From Candidatus Colenecus caballi (GTDB taxonomy: Bacteria; Bacteroidota; Bacteroidia; Bacteroidales; Bacteroidaceae), in assembly GCA_018065615.1 (NCBI GenBank), contig JAGHSY010000115.1:1-39697 (forward strand): DNA of 39,697 bases, read 5' to 3'. Each line of letters opens with the position of its first letter. Position 1 is the stretch's first letter. A program made the translations under genes and the position numbers. The notes beneath the pieces are model-generated. The model searched no databases and was not told the DNA's origin. It was given only the letters and a program-made list of their open reading frames with translations. Positions 17,197-25,343 of the stretch are shown here, piece after piece.

Positions 17197-17973
17197 CTAC
17201 AGTGTGGATTCTATCAGTTTTGTCAGTCCGATGAAATCCTCAACTGAAAGCTGCTCGGGACGTCTGTCCAGATACGGGCAGTCCGCCGGTAGAGGGACAT
17301 CCTTCTCATATACCTGACGCAGTGAATTTCTAAGCATCTTGCGCCGCATTCCGAATGTGGATTTCACCACCTTCTTGAACAGGACCTCATTGCAGCCCAG
17401 TGATGTGCGGCTGTTGCGCGTCAGACGGATTACTGCGCTCTTGACCTTTGGAGGCGGGTCAAAGACGTTTTCGTGAACTGTAAAAAGATATTCGGCATCA
17501 TACCAGGCCTGAAGCAGCACGCTCAGTATTCCATAGTCCTTGTTCCCCGGTCCGGAGCAGATACGCTGCGCCACCTCACGCTGGAGCATTCCTGTGCAGC
17601 ACGGTATCAGTTCCATGTTGTCCAGCATCTTGAAGAATATCTGGCTGGATATGTTGTAGGGATAGTTGCCGGTCAGCACAAACTGGCCGCCGTCAAACAG
17701 GGATTTCAGGTCAAGTTTCAGGAAATCGCCCTCAATGACATTGACACAAGGCATGTTCTCATGCAGGTAGAGAACTGATTCGTTGTCTATTTCAATGACT
17801 TTGAGCTCCCGGTCGCGCTCTTTCAGGAATTGGGTAAGAACCCCTGTTCCGGGTCCTATTTCAAGGATTGGAAGGTCGGCACGGACATCAACTGTGCCGG
17901 CTATTGCCCGAGCAATATCCATATCTCTCAGGAAATGTTGGCCTAATGCCTTTTTCGGTCTTACTGTCCGCAT
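17197..17973 (-). CDS. rsmA: 16S rRNA dimethyladenosine transferase
   Basis: The 258-aa enzyme (also called KsgA) dimethylates two adjacent adenosines in helix 45 of 16S rRNA. It starts MRTVRPKKALGQHFL, with the family's GQHFL motif. Motif I, LEIGPGTGVLT, is near residue 40. The catalytic motif IV appears as GNYPYNIS near residue 103 (N-Y-P-Y in place of the more common N-L-P-Y). PPKVKSAV lies near residue 173. The frame opens with a TTG one codon earlier, but the ATG at 17971-17973 is the natural start. Together with era, der, rsfS and L32, it adds to the ribosome-maturation genes of this window. Confidence 0.96.
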   Translation of the reverse strand: MRTVRPKKALGQHFLRDMDIARAIAGTVDVRADLPILEIGPGTGVLTQFLKERDRELKVIEIDNESVLYLHENMPCVNVIEGDFLKLDLKSLFDGGQFVLTGNYPYNISSQIFFKMLDNMELIPCCTGMLQREVAQRICSGPGNKDYGILSVLLQAWYDAEYLFTVHENVFDPPPKVKSAVIRLTRNSRTSLGCNEVLFKKVVKSTFGMRRKMLRNSLRQVYEKDVPLPADCPYLDRRPEQLSVEDFIGLTKLIESTL

Positions 17974-18001
17974 CAACGTCGTCCATATGGATACATTTTG
18001 T

Positions 18002-18009
18002 TATCTTTG
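18002..18009 (+). promoter_or_regulatory. -7 promoter element for the YbhN-like gene
   Basis: TATCTTTG matches TAnnTTTG perfectly, 77 bp upstream of the ATG at 18087. No well-spaced -33 element is visible. The rsmA promoter element (18047-18054, opposite strand) lies downstream of it, so the two predicted transcripts would overlap at their 5' ends. Confidence 0.5.
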
Positions 18010-18046
18010 CGATTTGATTGCTGACCTCCCGCCCGCAACCGTGCGG

Positions 18047-18054
18047 CAAAGGTA
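18047..18054 (-). promoter_or_regulatory. -7 promoter element for rsmA-mgtE
   Basis: The minus strand reads TACCTTTG, matching TAnnTTTG, 73 bp upstream of the rsmA start. A TTG lies 23 bp further upstream on that strand, within the broad spacing reported for the phylum. Its transcript would begin near 18040 and run through the complementary start site of the YbhN-like gene. Confidence 0.45.
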
Positions 18055-18086
18055 AGCAAACCCGTTCAAAAAATGAACAAGACACA

Positions 18087-19085
18087 ATGAAAAAGAATGT
18101 TTCAACGACGCTTAAAATTGTCATTCCGCTGCTGATATCTGCTGTAGTGCTGTATTTCACATACCGTGACTACAATTTCACCGAATTCGGGAACGACATG
18201 CGCCGCATAAACTGGCTCTGGCTGGCAGCCGCACTCTGCTTCAGCGCTCTTGGTCCGCTGTTCCGCGGTCTGCGCTGGAACCTTCTGCTGGAACCCATAG
18301 GTTATGACGTGCCAAAGAAGGACACTGTGCTGACCGTCTTTACCGGATATGCCGCCAACATAATCATACCACGTGTGGGTGAGATATGCCGTTGCGGAAT
18401 GCTTGAACAGAACGCCCGGGTACCCTTCAGCAAAGGTCTTGGAACTCTGGTTGCAGAACGTTGTGTCGATGCCCTGCTGCTGGGACTCATAGTTCTTGGC
18501 AGCATTCTCTCACAGCTTGGGCAGTTCAGACTGCTGCTTGCCCCCGACGGAACAGAAGCCGTCACAGAAAGCGTCCCCATGCTTCAGAATCCCGCATTCT
18601 GGTACTGGACCATCGGAATTGTCATATTCTGCCTGCTATGCTGGTGGCTCTGTGTCAGACTCCACCTTTGGGACAAGGTCAAAGGCTTCATTTCAGGTTT
18701 CTGGGAAGGTTTCCTTTCACTCAAGCAGATCAGACGCCTCCCCCTGTTCCTTATTTATTCCATAGGAATCTGGATTTGCTATTACTTTGAACTTTACCTG
18801 GCATTCTACTGTCTGCCCACCACCGCAGCAGTCGGCCCTGTAGCCGGTCTTGCATGCTTTGCAGCCAGCAGCATTGCCGTCCTGGTGCCCACCCCCAACG
18901 GTGCAGGCCCATGGAACCTTGCCATAGTGAAAATGCTTGGAATATACGGTGTCCCCCAGTCCGATGCCCAGCCAATGTCATTCGTCCTGCATTTCTGCCA
19001 GACCATGATATACCTGCTGTGCGGTTTCATAGCCTGGGTGGCACTCAAAATAATACACCGAAATGGAACATCCCGAGAACAGTGA
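18087..19085 (+). CDS. YbhN/UPF0104-like integral membrane protein (lysylphosphatidylglycerol synthase TM family)
   Basis: The 332-aa protein has about 8 membrane helices, starting with a helix at residues 9-26. The family motif R-G-L-R-W-N-L-L-L is near residue 61, and ARVPFSKGLGTLVAERCVDA is near residue 115. PTPNGAGPWN near residue 271 is the conserved P-x-G-x-G loop. This family (AglD, the MprF membrane domain, YbhN) is thought to flip or transfer polar lipids; no substrate can be named here. The reading frame extends upstream to 18018, but the hydrophobic N terminus and basic K-K support ATG 18087. The 3' end overlaps meaB by 23 bp. Confidence 0.84.
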   Translation: MKKNVSTTLKIVIPLLISAVVLYFTYRDYNFTEFGNDMRRINWLWLAAALCFSALGPLFRGLRWNLLLEPIGYDVPKKDTVLTVFTGYAANIIIPRVGEICRCGMLEQNARVPFSKGLGTLVAERCVDALLLGLIVLGSILSQLGQFRLLLAPDGTEAVTESVPMLQNPAFWYWTIGIVIFCLLCWWLCVRLHLWDKVKGFISGFWEGFLSLKQIRRLPLFLIYSIGIWICYYFELYLAFYCLPTTAAVGPVAGLACFAASSIAVLVPTPNGAGPWNLAIVKMLGIYGVPQSDAQPMSFVLHFCQTMIYLLCGFIAWVALKIIHRNGTSREQ

Positions 19086-20154
19086 AGAATATAAGGGACT
19101 GACTGTCAACAGCGGCGTAGTCCATCCCGACAGCGTCAACCCGTACTTCAAGAAGCGCCCCATAAGACGCCCGCAACTGTCTGTATCGGACTACGTTGAC
19201 GGAATTGTCAAAGGCAATGTGACCATACTCAGCCAGGCCGTGACACTTGTGGAGAGCTTGAGACCGGAACATCAGGCCATTGCCCAGGAGGTCATCGAAA
19301 AGTGCCTGCCGTACTGCGGAAATTCAGTCCGCATAGGCATAAGCGGTGTTCCCGGAGCAGGCAAGAGCACGTCAATAGACGAATTCGGCCTGCATGTGCT
19401 CAAGGACGGCGGCAAGCTGGCCGTTCTTGCAATCGACCCCAGTTCGGAAAAGACAAAAGGCAGCATACTTGGCGACAAGACCCGCATGGAAAAGTTGTCA
19501 GTCCACCCCAACGCATTCATACGCCCCAGCCCGTCAGCCGGCAGTCTGGGCGGCGTTGCCCGCAAGACCCGTGAGACCATTGTGCTGTGTGAGGCCGCCG
19601 GCTTTGACAAGATATTTGTCGAGACCGTAGGCGTGGGCCAGAGTGAGACCGCCGTACATTCCATGGTCGATTTCTTCCTGCTCATACAGCTTGCCGGTAC
19701 CGGTGACGAACTGCAGGGCATAAAGCGCGGAATAATGGAGATGGCAGACGGAATTGCCATAAACAAGGCCGATGGAGACAACATCCCCAAGGCAGAAATG
19801 GCAGCACAGAGTTTCCGCAACGCGCTGCACCTGTTCCCCGCCCCTGAAAGCGGCTGGACGCCCAAGGTCGTGACCTATTCCGGCTTCTATGGACTCAAGA
19901 TCAAGGATGTCTGGGACATGGTCTGGGAATACGTTGACTTTGTAAAGAAAAACGGATATTTCCAGTACCGCCGCAACGAACAGGCCAAATACTGGATGTA
20001 CGAATCCATAAACGAATCACTCAAGAACAGCTTCTATCAGGATCCTGTCATTGCAGCCGGTCTTGAGGAGGCCGAAAAAATGGTGCTGGGCGGTCAGCAG
20101 ACATCATTTGTGGCAGCCCACCGCCTCCTTGACATGTATTTCAACAGGAAATGA
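19063..20154 (+). CDS. meaB: Methylmalonyl-CoA mutase-associated GTPase MeaB (ArgK family)
   Basis: The 363-aa G3E-type GTPase has the P-loop GVPGAGKST near residue 94, the DPSSEKTKGSILGDKTRM segment near residue 126 and VETVGVGQSE near residue 187. The NKADGDN motif is near residue 234. MeaB guards and reactivates B12-dependent methylmalonyl-CoA mutase, which Bacteroidales use in the succinate-propionate route. The mutase subunits are not in this window. The start lies inside the end of the YbhN-like gene and the stop overlaps the transporter start (ATGA), so the three are coupled. Confidence 0.94.
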   Translation: MEHPENSEEYKGLTVNSGVVHPDSVNPYFKKRPIRRPQLSVSDYVDGIVKGNVTILSQAVTLVESLRPEHQAIAQEVIEKCLPYCGNSVRIGISGVPGAGKSTSIDEFGLHVLKDGGKLAVLAIDPSSEKTKGSILGDKTRMEKLSVHPNAFIRPSPSAGSLGGVARKTRETIVLCEAAGFDKIFVETVGVGQSETAVHSMVDFFLLIQLAGTGDELQGIKRGIMEMADGIAINKADGDNIPKAEMAAQSFRNALHLFPAPESGWTPKVVTYSGFYGLKIKDVWDMVWEYVDFVKKNGYFQYRRNEQAKYWMYESINESLKNSFYQDPVIAAGLEEAEKMVLGGQQTSFVAAHRLLDMYFNRK

Positions 20155-20987
20155 ATTCAATTTGGATTGTGCTGCCCGTGCTCACACTTCTCATGTTCGA
20201 GCTCGGACTTAATTTGAAATGGAGTGACTTCAGACTATTCAAGACCCGTCCCCGTCCGGTAATAGCCGGACTGATCGGACAGCTTGTCCTGCTGCCCCTT
20301 GTGGCATGGCTGCTTGCCCGTTTCATGAATCTTCCAGAGGCGCTGCTGCTTGGTTTCATACTTATTGGCTGCTGCCCCGGCGGCAGTTCATCGAACGTCT
20401 TTTCCATGCTTGCCAAGGGCGATGTGGCCCTTTCCGTATCACTGACAGCCTGCAGCAGCATAATCACGCTGCTGACCATACCTCTCATAATGGGACTGGC
20501 ATGCGCCGAAGTCACTGTCCACCTTCCGGTCATGCGCCTGTTCATGCAGAACATCGTCCTCATGTTCGTGCCCATAATAATAGGTATGGCCGTACAGAAG
20601 CGCTGGCCGGATGCAGCAGCCGCCATTCACAAGGTCCTTTCCAAGCTGGCCTTTCCGCTCATCATCCTGCTTGCCACCGTATTCTTCATCCAGAACCGCC
20701 AGGCCATATCAGACAATTTTGCCAGACTGGGCATTGCCGCATCGGCCCTTATCATAATCAACATGGGACTTGGTGCCGGCATGTCAGCAGCCCTGAAGCT
20801 GACCGGGTCTGAACGCCGCACCATTGTCATAGAAATCGGCATGCAGAACGCTGCCCAGGCCATTGCCATAGCGTCCAGTCCGTTCATATTCAACAATTCC
20901 GAAATTGCCGTCCCCGCCATCATCTATGCCCTGATGATGAACGTCATCCTGATAATCTACGTGGCGCTGACAAAATTGCGCAAGTGA
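20151..20987 (+). CDS. BASS family sodium symporter
   Basis: The 278-aa membrane protein has 8-9 predicted helices and the bile acid:sodium symporter family core. LIGCCPGGSSSNVFS near residue 76 is the crossover-helix motif, and IEIGMQNAAQAIAIASS near residue 225 is the second conserved half. Such proteins import bile acids, pyruvate, pantothenate or other organic anions with Na+; the substrate is not predictable. It is the last gene of the YbhN-meaB unit. 76 bp separate its stop from the LRR gene, and no hairpin terminator is visible in that gap. Confidence 0.88.
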   Translation: MNSIWIVLPVLTLLMFELGLNLKWSDFRLFKTRPRPVIAGLIGQLVLLPLVAWLLARFMNLPEALLLGFILIGCCPGGSSSNVFSMLAKGDVALSVSLTACSSIITLLTIPLIMGLACAEVTVHLPVMRLFMQNIVLMFVPIIIGMAVQKRWPDAAAAIHKVLSKLAFPLIILLATVFFIQNRQAISDNFARLGIAASALIIINMGLGAGMSAALKLTGSERRTIVIEIGMQNAAQAIAIASSPFIFNNSEIAVPAIIYALMMNVILIIYVALTKLRK

Positions 20988-21001
20988 CATTCCGGCGGTT
21001 T

Positions 21002-21020
21002 TGCAACGCTTCTGCAACGC
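21002..21020 (+). repeat. Direct repeat TGCAACGC x2, 11 bp apart
   Basis: TGCAACGC occurs at 21002-21009 and again at 21013-21020, one helical turn apart, with a degenerate third copy TGCAGCGT at 21032-21039. The set lies 30-60 bp upstream of the LRR gene's -7 element, a plausible place for an activator or repressor. Function is inference. Confidence 0.45.
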
Positions 21021-21045
21021 CTTTCATGCCCTGCAGCGTGGAAAA

Positions 21046-21063
21046 GCCACATACCTTTGTGGC
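21046..21063 (+). promoter_or_regulatory. Inverted repeat enclosing the -7 element and abutting the LRR start codon
   Basis: GCCACA (21046-21051) and TGTGGC (21058-21063) form a perfect 6-bp inverted repeat around TACCTT. The -7 match TACCTTTG occupies 21052-21059. The ATG follows immediately at 21064. If transcription starts from this element, the mRNA is essentially leaderless. If it starts further upstream, the hairpin would sit directly against the start codon. No -33 element with good spacing was found. Confidence 0.5.
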
Positions 21064-22713
21064 ATGAAAAGAATCAGAACACTCATTTTTGCAGTTCTGT
21101 TCTGCTGCGGCGCGGCGGCTCAGACGCAGTTGCCGGAACGTGCTGTATATGAACAGTACTTTTCCTCGTTCGTTTTTTCTCCTGCTCAGGATTGGGAAAC
21201 GGTCACCGTGGGTGACATGGAATACATGGTGTATGATAACGGCATGGTATTTGTAAAAGGATGCAGCCCGAAAGCGAGACCTAAGGACCTTGTCATTCCA
21301 TCCGGCATAATCCATAACGGGAAACCGTACCAGGTGACGGCAATCGGAATGTGGGCATTCATTGACTGCAAAAGCCTGAAGACGGTTGTCATTTCCGATG
21401 GCATCAGACTTATCGGATACGGCGCCTTCAACGTCTGCACCAATCTTGAATCAGTGACAATCCCCAAGAGCGTGAAATATGTGGACTGCTCATTCATGAA
21501 ATGCAAGAAGTGCACGGCAGTGAAGGACGGCATCACTTATCTTGGCGACATCCTGCTATCTGCCGACACCACACTGAGCCGGTGCGTCATTGAAGAAGGG
21601 ACGCGGATCATTGCTGATGGCGCTTTCAGCCATTGCCGCAGCCTGACATCGGTCTGCATTCCGAAAAGTGTGAAGTCTATAGGCAGAGAAGCATTCAACG
21701 AATGCAGCAGGCTGGAGTCAGTGGAGATACCTGAGGGGGTAGAATACATTGAACACTTTACGTTCGGCAGTTGTACTGAGCTGAAATCTGTGGTACTGCC
21801 CGCCAGTCTGAAATACATTGCCGATTATGCTTTCATGGCGTGCAACAGTCTGGAAACGGTCAGTTTTCCTTCCAACGACATATGGATTGAGAAAGACGCT
21901 TTTGACAAGGGCATAATGCTGCCATCGGAAGACGGAATCAGATACGGCGGCACTATGCTGATTGAAGTGGTGGACAAGAACCGGACATCGTACACCATCA
22001 AAGAGGGTACAACACGGATTGGCCGTGACGCATTTGCAGACTGCAAGGCCATGACGTCGATTGTCATTCCCGAGAGCGTGACCGGAATAGAGGACTATGC
22101 GTTCCGCGAATGCACAGCACTGCAGTCAGTCATTATCCCCGAAGGCGTGACTGAAATCGGTTACGGGGCTTTCGCCGGCAACACCCGCATGAAAAGCGCC
22201 GTCATTGCGGACCGCCTGACCTGGGTGGGCGCAAAAGCGTTCGAAAACTGCAACATAGATACGGTCATTGACCATGTCAGGTACATTGGAAACATTGTTG
22301 TCGGGGTCGATGACAACAGCCTGAGCGAATACCATATCAAATCCGATGCGCGGATAATTGCCGGCGATGCGTTCCAATTCTGCGACAGGATGACTTCAAT
22401 CACACTCCCTGACGGCATAGTCTCCATTGGCGATGGAGCATTCAGCGGGTGCAGCAGCCTGGAAACGATAAACATTCCCGAAGGCGTGACTGTTTTCGGT
22501 GAAATGGCATTCTCGAACTGCATATCCCTGAAGTCAATGGAACTCCCCGCCAGCCTGACCCAAATTGGAACCTGCTGTTTCCTGAACTGCAACAAGCTCA
22601 AGCACAGCCTCAGAGTTCCGGACACCATCACCGACATGGACCGCACGTACCTGTTCAAGCAGGGAAAGCATCATTGGAGACTCAGGAGGTTCCTTGCACG
22701 TTTTGGCTTTTGA
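21064..22713 (+). CDS. BspA-like leucine-rich repeat protein (LRR_5), secreted
   Basis: The 549-aa protein begins with a short signal peptide (MKRIRTLIFAVLFCCGAAAQ). From about residue 75 it is made of BspA/TpLRR repeats of about 23 residues of the type I-x-x-x-A-F-x-x-C-x-x-L-x-S-V-x-I-P-x-S/G-V. The repeats are interrupted by three related inserts near residues 150-175, 285-311 and 398-424. Each insert contains D-(G/H)-(I/V)-x-Y-x-G-x-(I/M)-(L/V). The C terminus is short and basic (W-R-L-R-R-F-L-A-R-F-G-F), with no obvious type IX sorting domain, lipobox or anchor. BspA proteins of oral Bacteroidales bind host matrix; the role here is unknown. The frame opens 63 bp upstream, but the signal peptide fixes the start at 21064. 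Confidence 0.87.
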   Translation: MKRIRTLIFAVLFCCGAAAQTQLPERAVYEQYFSSFVFSPAQDWETVTVGDMEYMVYDNGMVFVKGCSPKARPKDLVIPSGIIHNGKPYQVTAIGMWAFIDCKSLKTVVISDGIRLIGYGAFNVCTNLESVTIPKSVKYVDCSFMKCKKCTAVKDGITYLGDILLSADTTLSRCVIEEGTRIIADGAFSHCRSLTSVCIPKSVKSIGREAFNECSRLESVEIPEGVEYIEHFTFGSCTELKSVVLPASLKYIADYAFMACNSLETVSFPSNDIWIEKDAFDKGIMLPSEDGIRYGGTMLIEVVDKNRTSYTIKEGTTRIGRDAFADCKAMTSIVIPESVTGIEDYAFRECTALQSVIIPEGVTEIGYGAFAGNTRMKSAVIADRLTWVGAKAFENCNIDTVIDHVRYIGNIVVGVDDNSLSEYHIKSDARIIAGDAFQFCDRMTSITLPDGIVSIGDGAFSGCSSLETINIPEGVTVFGEMAFSNCISLKSMELPASLTQIGTCCFLNCNKLKHSLRVPDTITDMDRTYLFKQGKHHWRLRRFLARFGF

Positions 22714-22744
22714 GTACCGGCTCACGGCCCCAGCCGCACCAGAC

Positions 22745-22780
22745 AAAAAAAAGAGAGACGCGACCACGTCTCTCTCTTTT
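22745..22780. terminator. Bidirectional terminator between the LRR gene and tRNA-Gln
   Basis: A 9-bp stem (AGAGAGACG with CGTCTCTCT) plus flanking A and T runs forms a hairpin with a T tract on both strands. It lies 31 bp after the LRR stop and 4 bp after the mature 3' end of the convergent tRNA gene. Confidence 0.8.
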
Positions 22781-22783
22781 GCG

Positions 22784-22854
22784 CTGGGCTACCCGGACTC
22801 GAACCAGGAAAGGCAGGACCAGAATCTGCAGTGTTACCATTACACCATAGCCCA
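22784..22854 (-). tRNA. tRNA-Gln (anticodon CTG)
   Basis: The minus strand folds into a cloverleaf of 71 nt. The acceptor stem is TGGGCTA/TAGCCCA with discriminator G, and the D arm is GTG-loop-CAC. The anticodon arm has loop TTCTGGT (anticodon CTG after U33), and the T arm has loop TTCGAGT with stem CCTGG/CCGGG. The innermost anticodon-stem pair is A-C. The T-G start of the acceptor and discriminator G are glutamine identity features also seen in E. coli tRNA-Gln. CCA is not encoded. Reading the loop one base earlier would give TCT (Arg), but that breaks the 7-nt loop. Confidence 0.93.
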
Positions 22855-22875
22855 ATGCTCTTTCGAAAAGCGGTG

Positions 22876-22905
22876 CAAATATACGGCTTTTTTCTGGTTC
22901 GCAAA
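22876..22905 (-). promoter_or_regulatory. Promoter of tRNA-Gln
   Basis: On the minus strand TTTG (22902-22905) and TATATTTG (22876-22883) are separated by 18 bp. The -7 element ends 21 bp before the mature tRNA 5' end, leaving a short leader for RNase P removal. Confidence 0.7.
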
Positions 22906-22973
22906 CATTTTGGCACATTTTTTGCCAATAATATTTTTGTCCGCCCGTCATTTAAAAGGTGGAAAGTTTTGAC

Positions 22974-22981
22974 TACTTTTG
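22974..22981 (+). promoter_or_regulatory. -7 promoter element for rsfS-ftsH-cdsA
   Basis: TACTTTTG lies 18 bp before the rsfS ATG. The 15 bases at 22972-22986 are identical to those at the porQ promoter (6532-6546). No well-spaced -33 motif is seen. It is back-to-back with the tRNA-Gln promoter. Confidence 0.6.
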
Positions 22982-22999
22982 TAAATTCACATATCATAT

Positions 23000-23365
23000 A
23001 TGGCAAAGAAAAAAAGAGAAAGCATAATTTCAAGCATCATTGAGGGAATTCAGGACAGGAAAGGCGAATGCATAACCATAGCAGACCTGTCAGACATTGA
23101 AGACACTGTCTGCAAGTATTTCGTTATCTGTCAGGGAGGTACGCCCAACCAGACACTGGCCATTGAGGACTCGATCCGCGAAACCGTCCGCGTAAAGGAA
23201 GGCCGCAAGCCTGACTTTGTGGAAGGAACACATTACGCCCATTGGATAGCAATGGACTACGGTGATGTCATGGTACACATCTTCATCCCGGAACTGAGAA
23301 AATTCTATGACCTGGAACATCTCTGGGCCGATGCCGTGCTTGAAAATATTCCTGATTTAGACTGA
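23000..23365 (+). CDS. rsfS: Ribosomal silencing factor RsfS
   Basis: The 121-aa protein (YbeB/Iojap family) binds L14 on the 50S subunit and blocks subunit joining when nutrients are low. Family features are DLSDIEDTVCKYFVICQG near residue 30, the G-x-x-Y-A-H-W-I-A-M-D-Y-G-D-V-x-V-H-I-F segment near residue 76 and R-x-F-Y-D-L-E-x-L-W-x-D-A near 99. Length is normal. It is followed after 13 bp by ftsH and then cdsA, a gene order common in Bacteroidota. Confidence 0.95.
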   Translation: MAKKKRESIISSIIEGIQDRKGECITIADLSDIEDTVCKYFVICQGGTPNQTLAIEDSIRETVRVKEGRKPDFVEGTHYAHWIAMDYGDVMVHIFIPELRKFYDLEHLWADAVLENIPDLD

Positions 23366-23378
23366 CACACCCGACATT

Positions 23379-25343
23379 ATGGCAGAAAACAATGACAAAA
23401 AACCCAAGGGACTGAAAATCCAGACCTGGTTCTACATACTGCTTTTCATCGGATTCGGATACCTTCTCCTCAAGGATGACGGTTCTGATCTGACCGGCAA
23501 GGCCACGTACACGGAATTCAAGGAATACATGGACAAAGGCTACGTCAGCGATCTTGTAATCTATTCCAACATGAGTTCCATGGAGATGTACATCAAGCCC
23601 GATTCAGCCCGTTACGTGTTTGGTGACAGAGCGCTTGCCCAACCTATGGTCCGTCCGATGCTGACCGTAGGTGTCGGTTCTATGGACAACCTGCAGGAAT
23701 ACATTGACATGTCCGAAGCGCTGGGACGCTTTACCGGCAATGTGGAATACCGCAAGAAATCCCATACTGTCACGGACGTGATAATCAGCATATTCCCGTT
23801 TATTCTTCTGATAGTGCTATGGATTGTAATGTCCAGGCGCATGAACGGCGGCAATGCCGGTGGTGGCGGTGTCTTCAGTGTAGGCAAGTCAAAGGCCAGA
23901 GTATATGAGAAAGGTCAGGCTGACCGGGTGACATTCAAGGACGTGGCCGGACAGATTGAGGCCAAGACTGAAGTCCAGGAGATTGTAGAATTCCTCAAGA
24001 ACCCCAAGAAGTACACTGACCTTGGCGGCAAAATCCCAAAGGGCGCCCTGCTGGTAGGCCCTCCGGGAACCGGTAAAACACTGCTGGCCAAGGCCGTAGC
24101 CGGTGAGGCCGATGTTCCTTTCTTCTCTCTGTCAGGATCGGACTTTGTAGAGATGTTTGTGGGTGTAGGCGCATCACGCGTACGTGATCTGTTCCGTCAG
24201 GCCAAGGAAAAGTCACCGTGCATAATCTTCATTGATGAAATCGATGCAGTGGGACGCGCCCGCGGCAAGAACCCGGCAATGGGCGGCAACGATGAAAGGG
24301 AGAACACGCTGAACCAGCTGCTGACTGAAATGGACGGTTTCGGCACCAACAGCGGCGTCATCATACTGGCCGCCACCAACCGCGTGGACATTCTGGACAA
24401 GGCCCTGCTGCGTGCAGGACGCTTTGACCGCCAGATACATCTTGACCTTCCTGACCTGAACGAAAGAAAGGAAGTGTTCGGCGTACACCTTAAAAACATC
24501 AAGCTCAGCAGGGATGTCGATGTCGATCTGCTGGCACGCCAGACGCCGGGCTTCTCAGGTGCCGATATTGCCAACGTGTGCAATGAGGCCGCGCTGATTG
24601 CCGCAAGGAACAACAAGAAATGCGTTGAGAAGGATGACTTCCTGGCAGCCGTTGACCGCATTGTAGGCGGACTGGAAAAGAAGACCAAGGTGCTGACAGC
24701 CGATGAAAAGAAGGCCATTGCCCTTCATGAAGCCGGCCACGCCACCCTGTCATGGTTCCTGGAATATGCCAACCCGCTCATCAAAGTCACCATCGTTCCG
24801 CGCGGACGCGCACTTGGTGCAGCATGGTATCTGCCGGAAGAGCGTCAGATAACCACGAAAGAACAGATGCTTGACGAAATGTGCGCCACACTTGGCGGCC
24901 GTGCCGCCGAAGAACTGTTCATCGGACACATTTCAACCGGAGCCATGAATGACCTGGAACGTGTCACCAAACAGGCCTACGGCATGATTGCCTACGCAGG
25001 CATGAGTGACAGGCTGCCCAACCTGTGCTACTACAGCAACACAGATGAGTATGCCTTCCAGAAGCCGTACAGCGACAAGACTGCCGAACTTATTGATGAA
25101 GAGGTCAAGAAAATGATAGCCCAGCAGTACGAACGCGGCAAGCAGCTGCTCAAGGAGCATGAGGAAGGTCATCACCGGCTGGCCCAGCTGCTCATTGACC
25201 GGGAAGTCATTTTTGCCGAAGATGTTGAAAAGATATTCGGCAAACGCCCATGGGCTTCCCGCAGCGAAGAGATTCTGGGCACGGCAGAACCGGCACATGC
25301 AGCAGAACCGCAAGTTGAACAAGACAAAGAAGAAACAAAGTGA
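23379..25343 (+). CDS. ftsH: ATP-dependent zinc metalloprotease FtsH
   Basis: The 654-aa inner-membrane AAA+ protease has two membrane helices (about residues 15-31 and 133-151) flanking the periplasmic domain. It then has the AAA module with Walker A GPPGTGKT at 227-234, Walker B IFIDEID near 283 and an arginine finger segment RAGRFDRQ near 345. The zinc protease domain has HEAGH at 450-454. A glycine-rich linker lies at about 157-164. It degrades unneeded membrane and cytoplasmic proteins, including (in E. coli) LpxC. The C-terminal tail after about residue 625 is acidic and low-complexity. Its stop overlaps the cdsA start codon. Confidence 0.97.
   Translation: MAENNDKKPKGLKIQTWFYILLFIGFGYLLLKDDGSDLTGKATYTEFKEYMDKGYVSDLVIYSNMSSMEMYIKPDSARYVFGDRALAQPMVRPMLTVGVGSMDNLQEYIDMSEALGRFTGNVEYRKKSHTVTDVIISIFPFILLIVLWIVMSRRMNGGNAGGGGVFSVGKSKARVYEKGQADRVTFKDVAGQIEAKTEVQEIVEFLKNPKKYTDLGGKIPKGALLVGPPGTGKTLLAKAVAGEADVPFFSLSGSDFVEMFVGVGASRVRDLFRQAKEKSPCIIFIDEIDAVGRARGKNPAMGGNDERENTLNQLLTEMDGFGTNSGVIILAATNRVDILDKALLRAGRFDRQIHLDLPDLNERKEVFGVHLKNIKLSRDVDVDLLARQTPGFSGADIANVCNEAALIAARNNKKCVEKDDFLAAVDRIVGGLEKKTKVLTADEKKAIALHEAGHATLSWFLEYANPLIKVTIVPRGRALGAAWYLPEERQITTKEQMLDEMCATLGGRAAEELFIGHISTGAMNDLERVTKQAYGMIAYAGMSDRLPNLCYYSNTDEYAFQKPYSDKTAELIDEEVKKMIAQQYERGKQLLKEHEEGHHRLAQLLIDREVIFAEDVEKIFGKRPWASRSEEILGTAEPAHAAEPQVEQDKEETK

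Noticed and set aside
19272-19865. 197-aa minus-strand open frame opposite meaB
   Set aside because: MeaB motifs on the plus strand are unambiguous, and the mirror frame is rich in serine and proline, as expected from antisense reading of this codon bias.
21002-21039. TGCAACGC repeats considered as a CRISPR or attachment site
   Set aside because: Only two exact copies and one imperfect copy, spaced 11-19 bp apart, with no spacer regularity, integrase or cas gene nearby.
22784-22854. tRNA read as tRNA-Arg(TCT)
   Set aside because: Shifting the anticodon by one base spoils the 7-nt loop. The acceptor start TGGG and discriminator G fit glutamine.
21064-22854. LRR gene beside tRNA-Gln as a recently integrated genomic island
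   Set aside because: No integrase, no direct repeat of the tRNA 3' end, and no obvious change in composition or codon use were seen.
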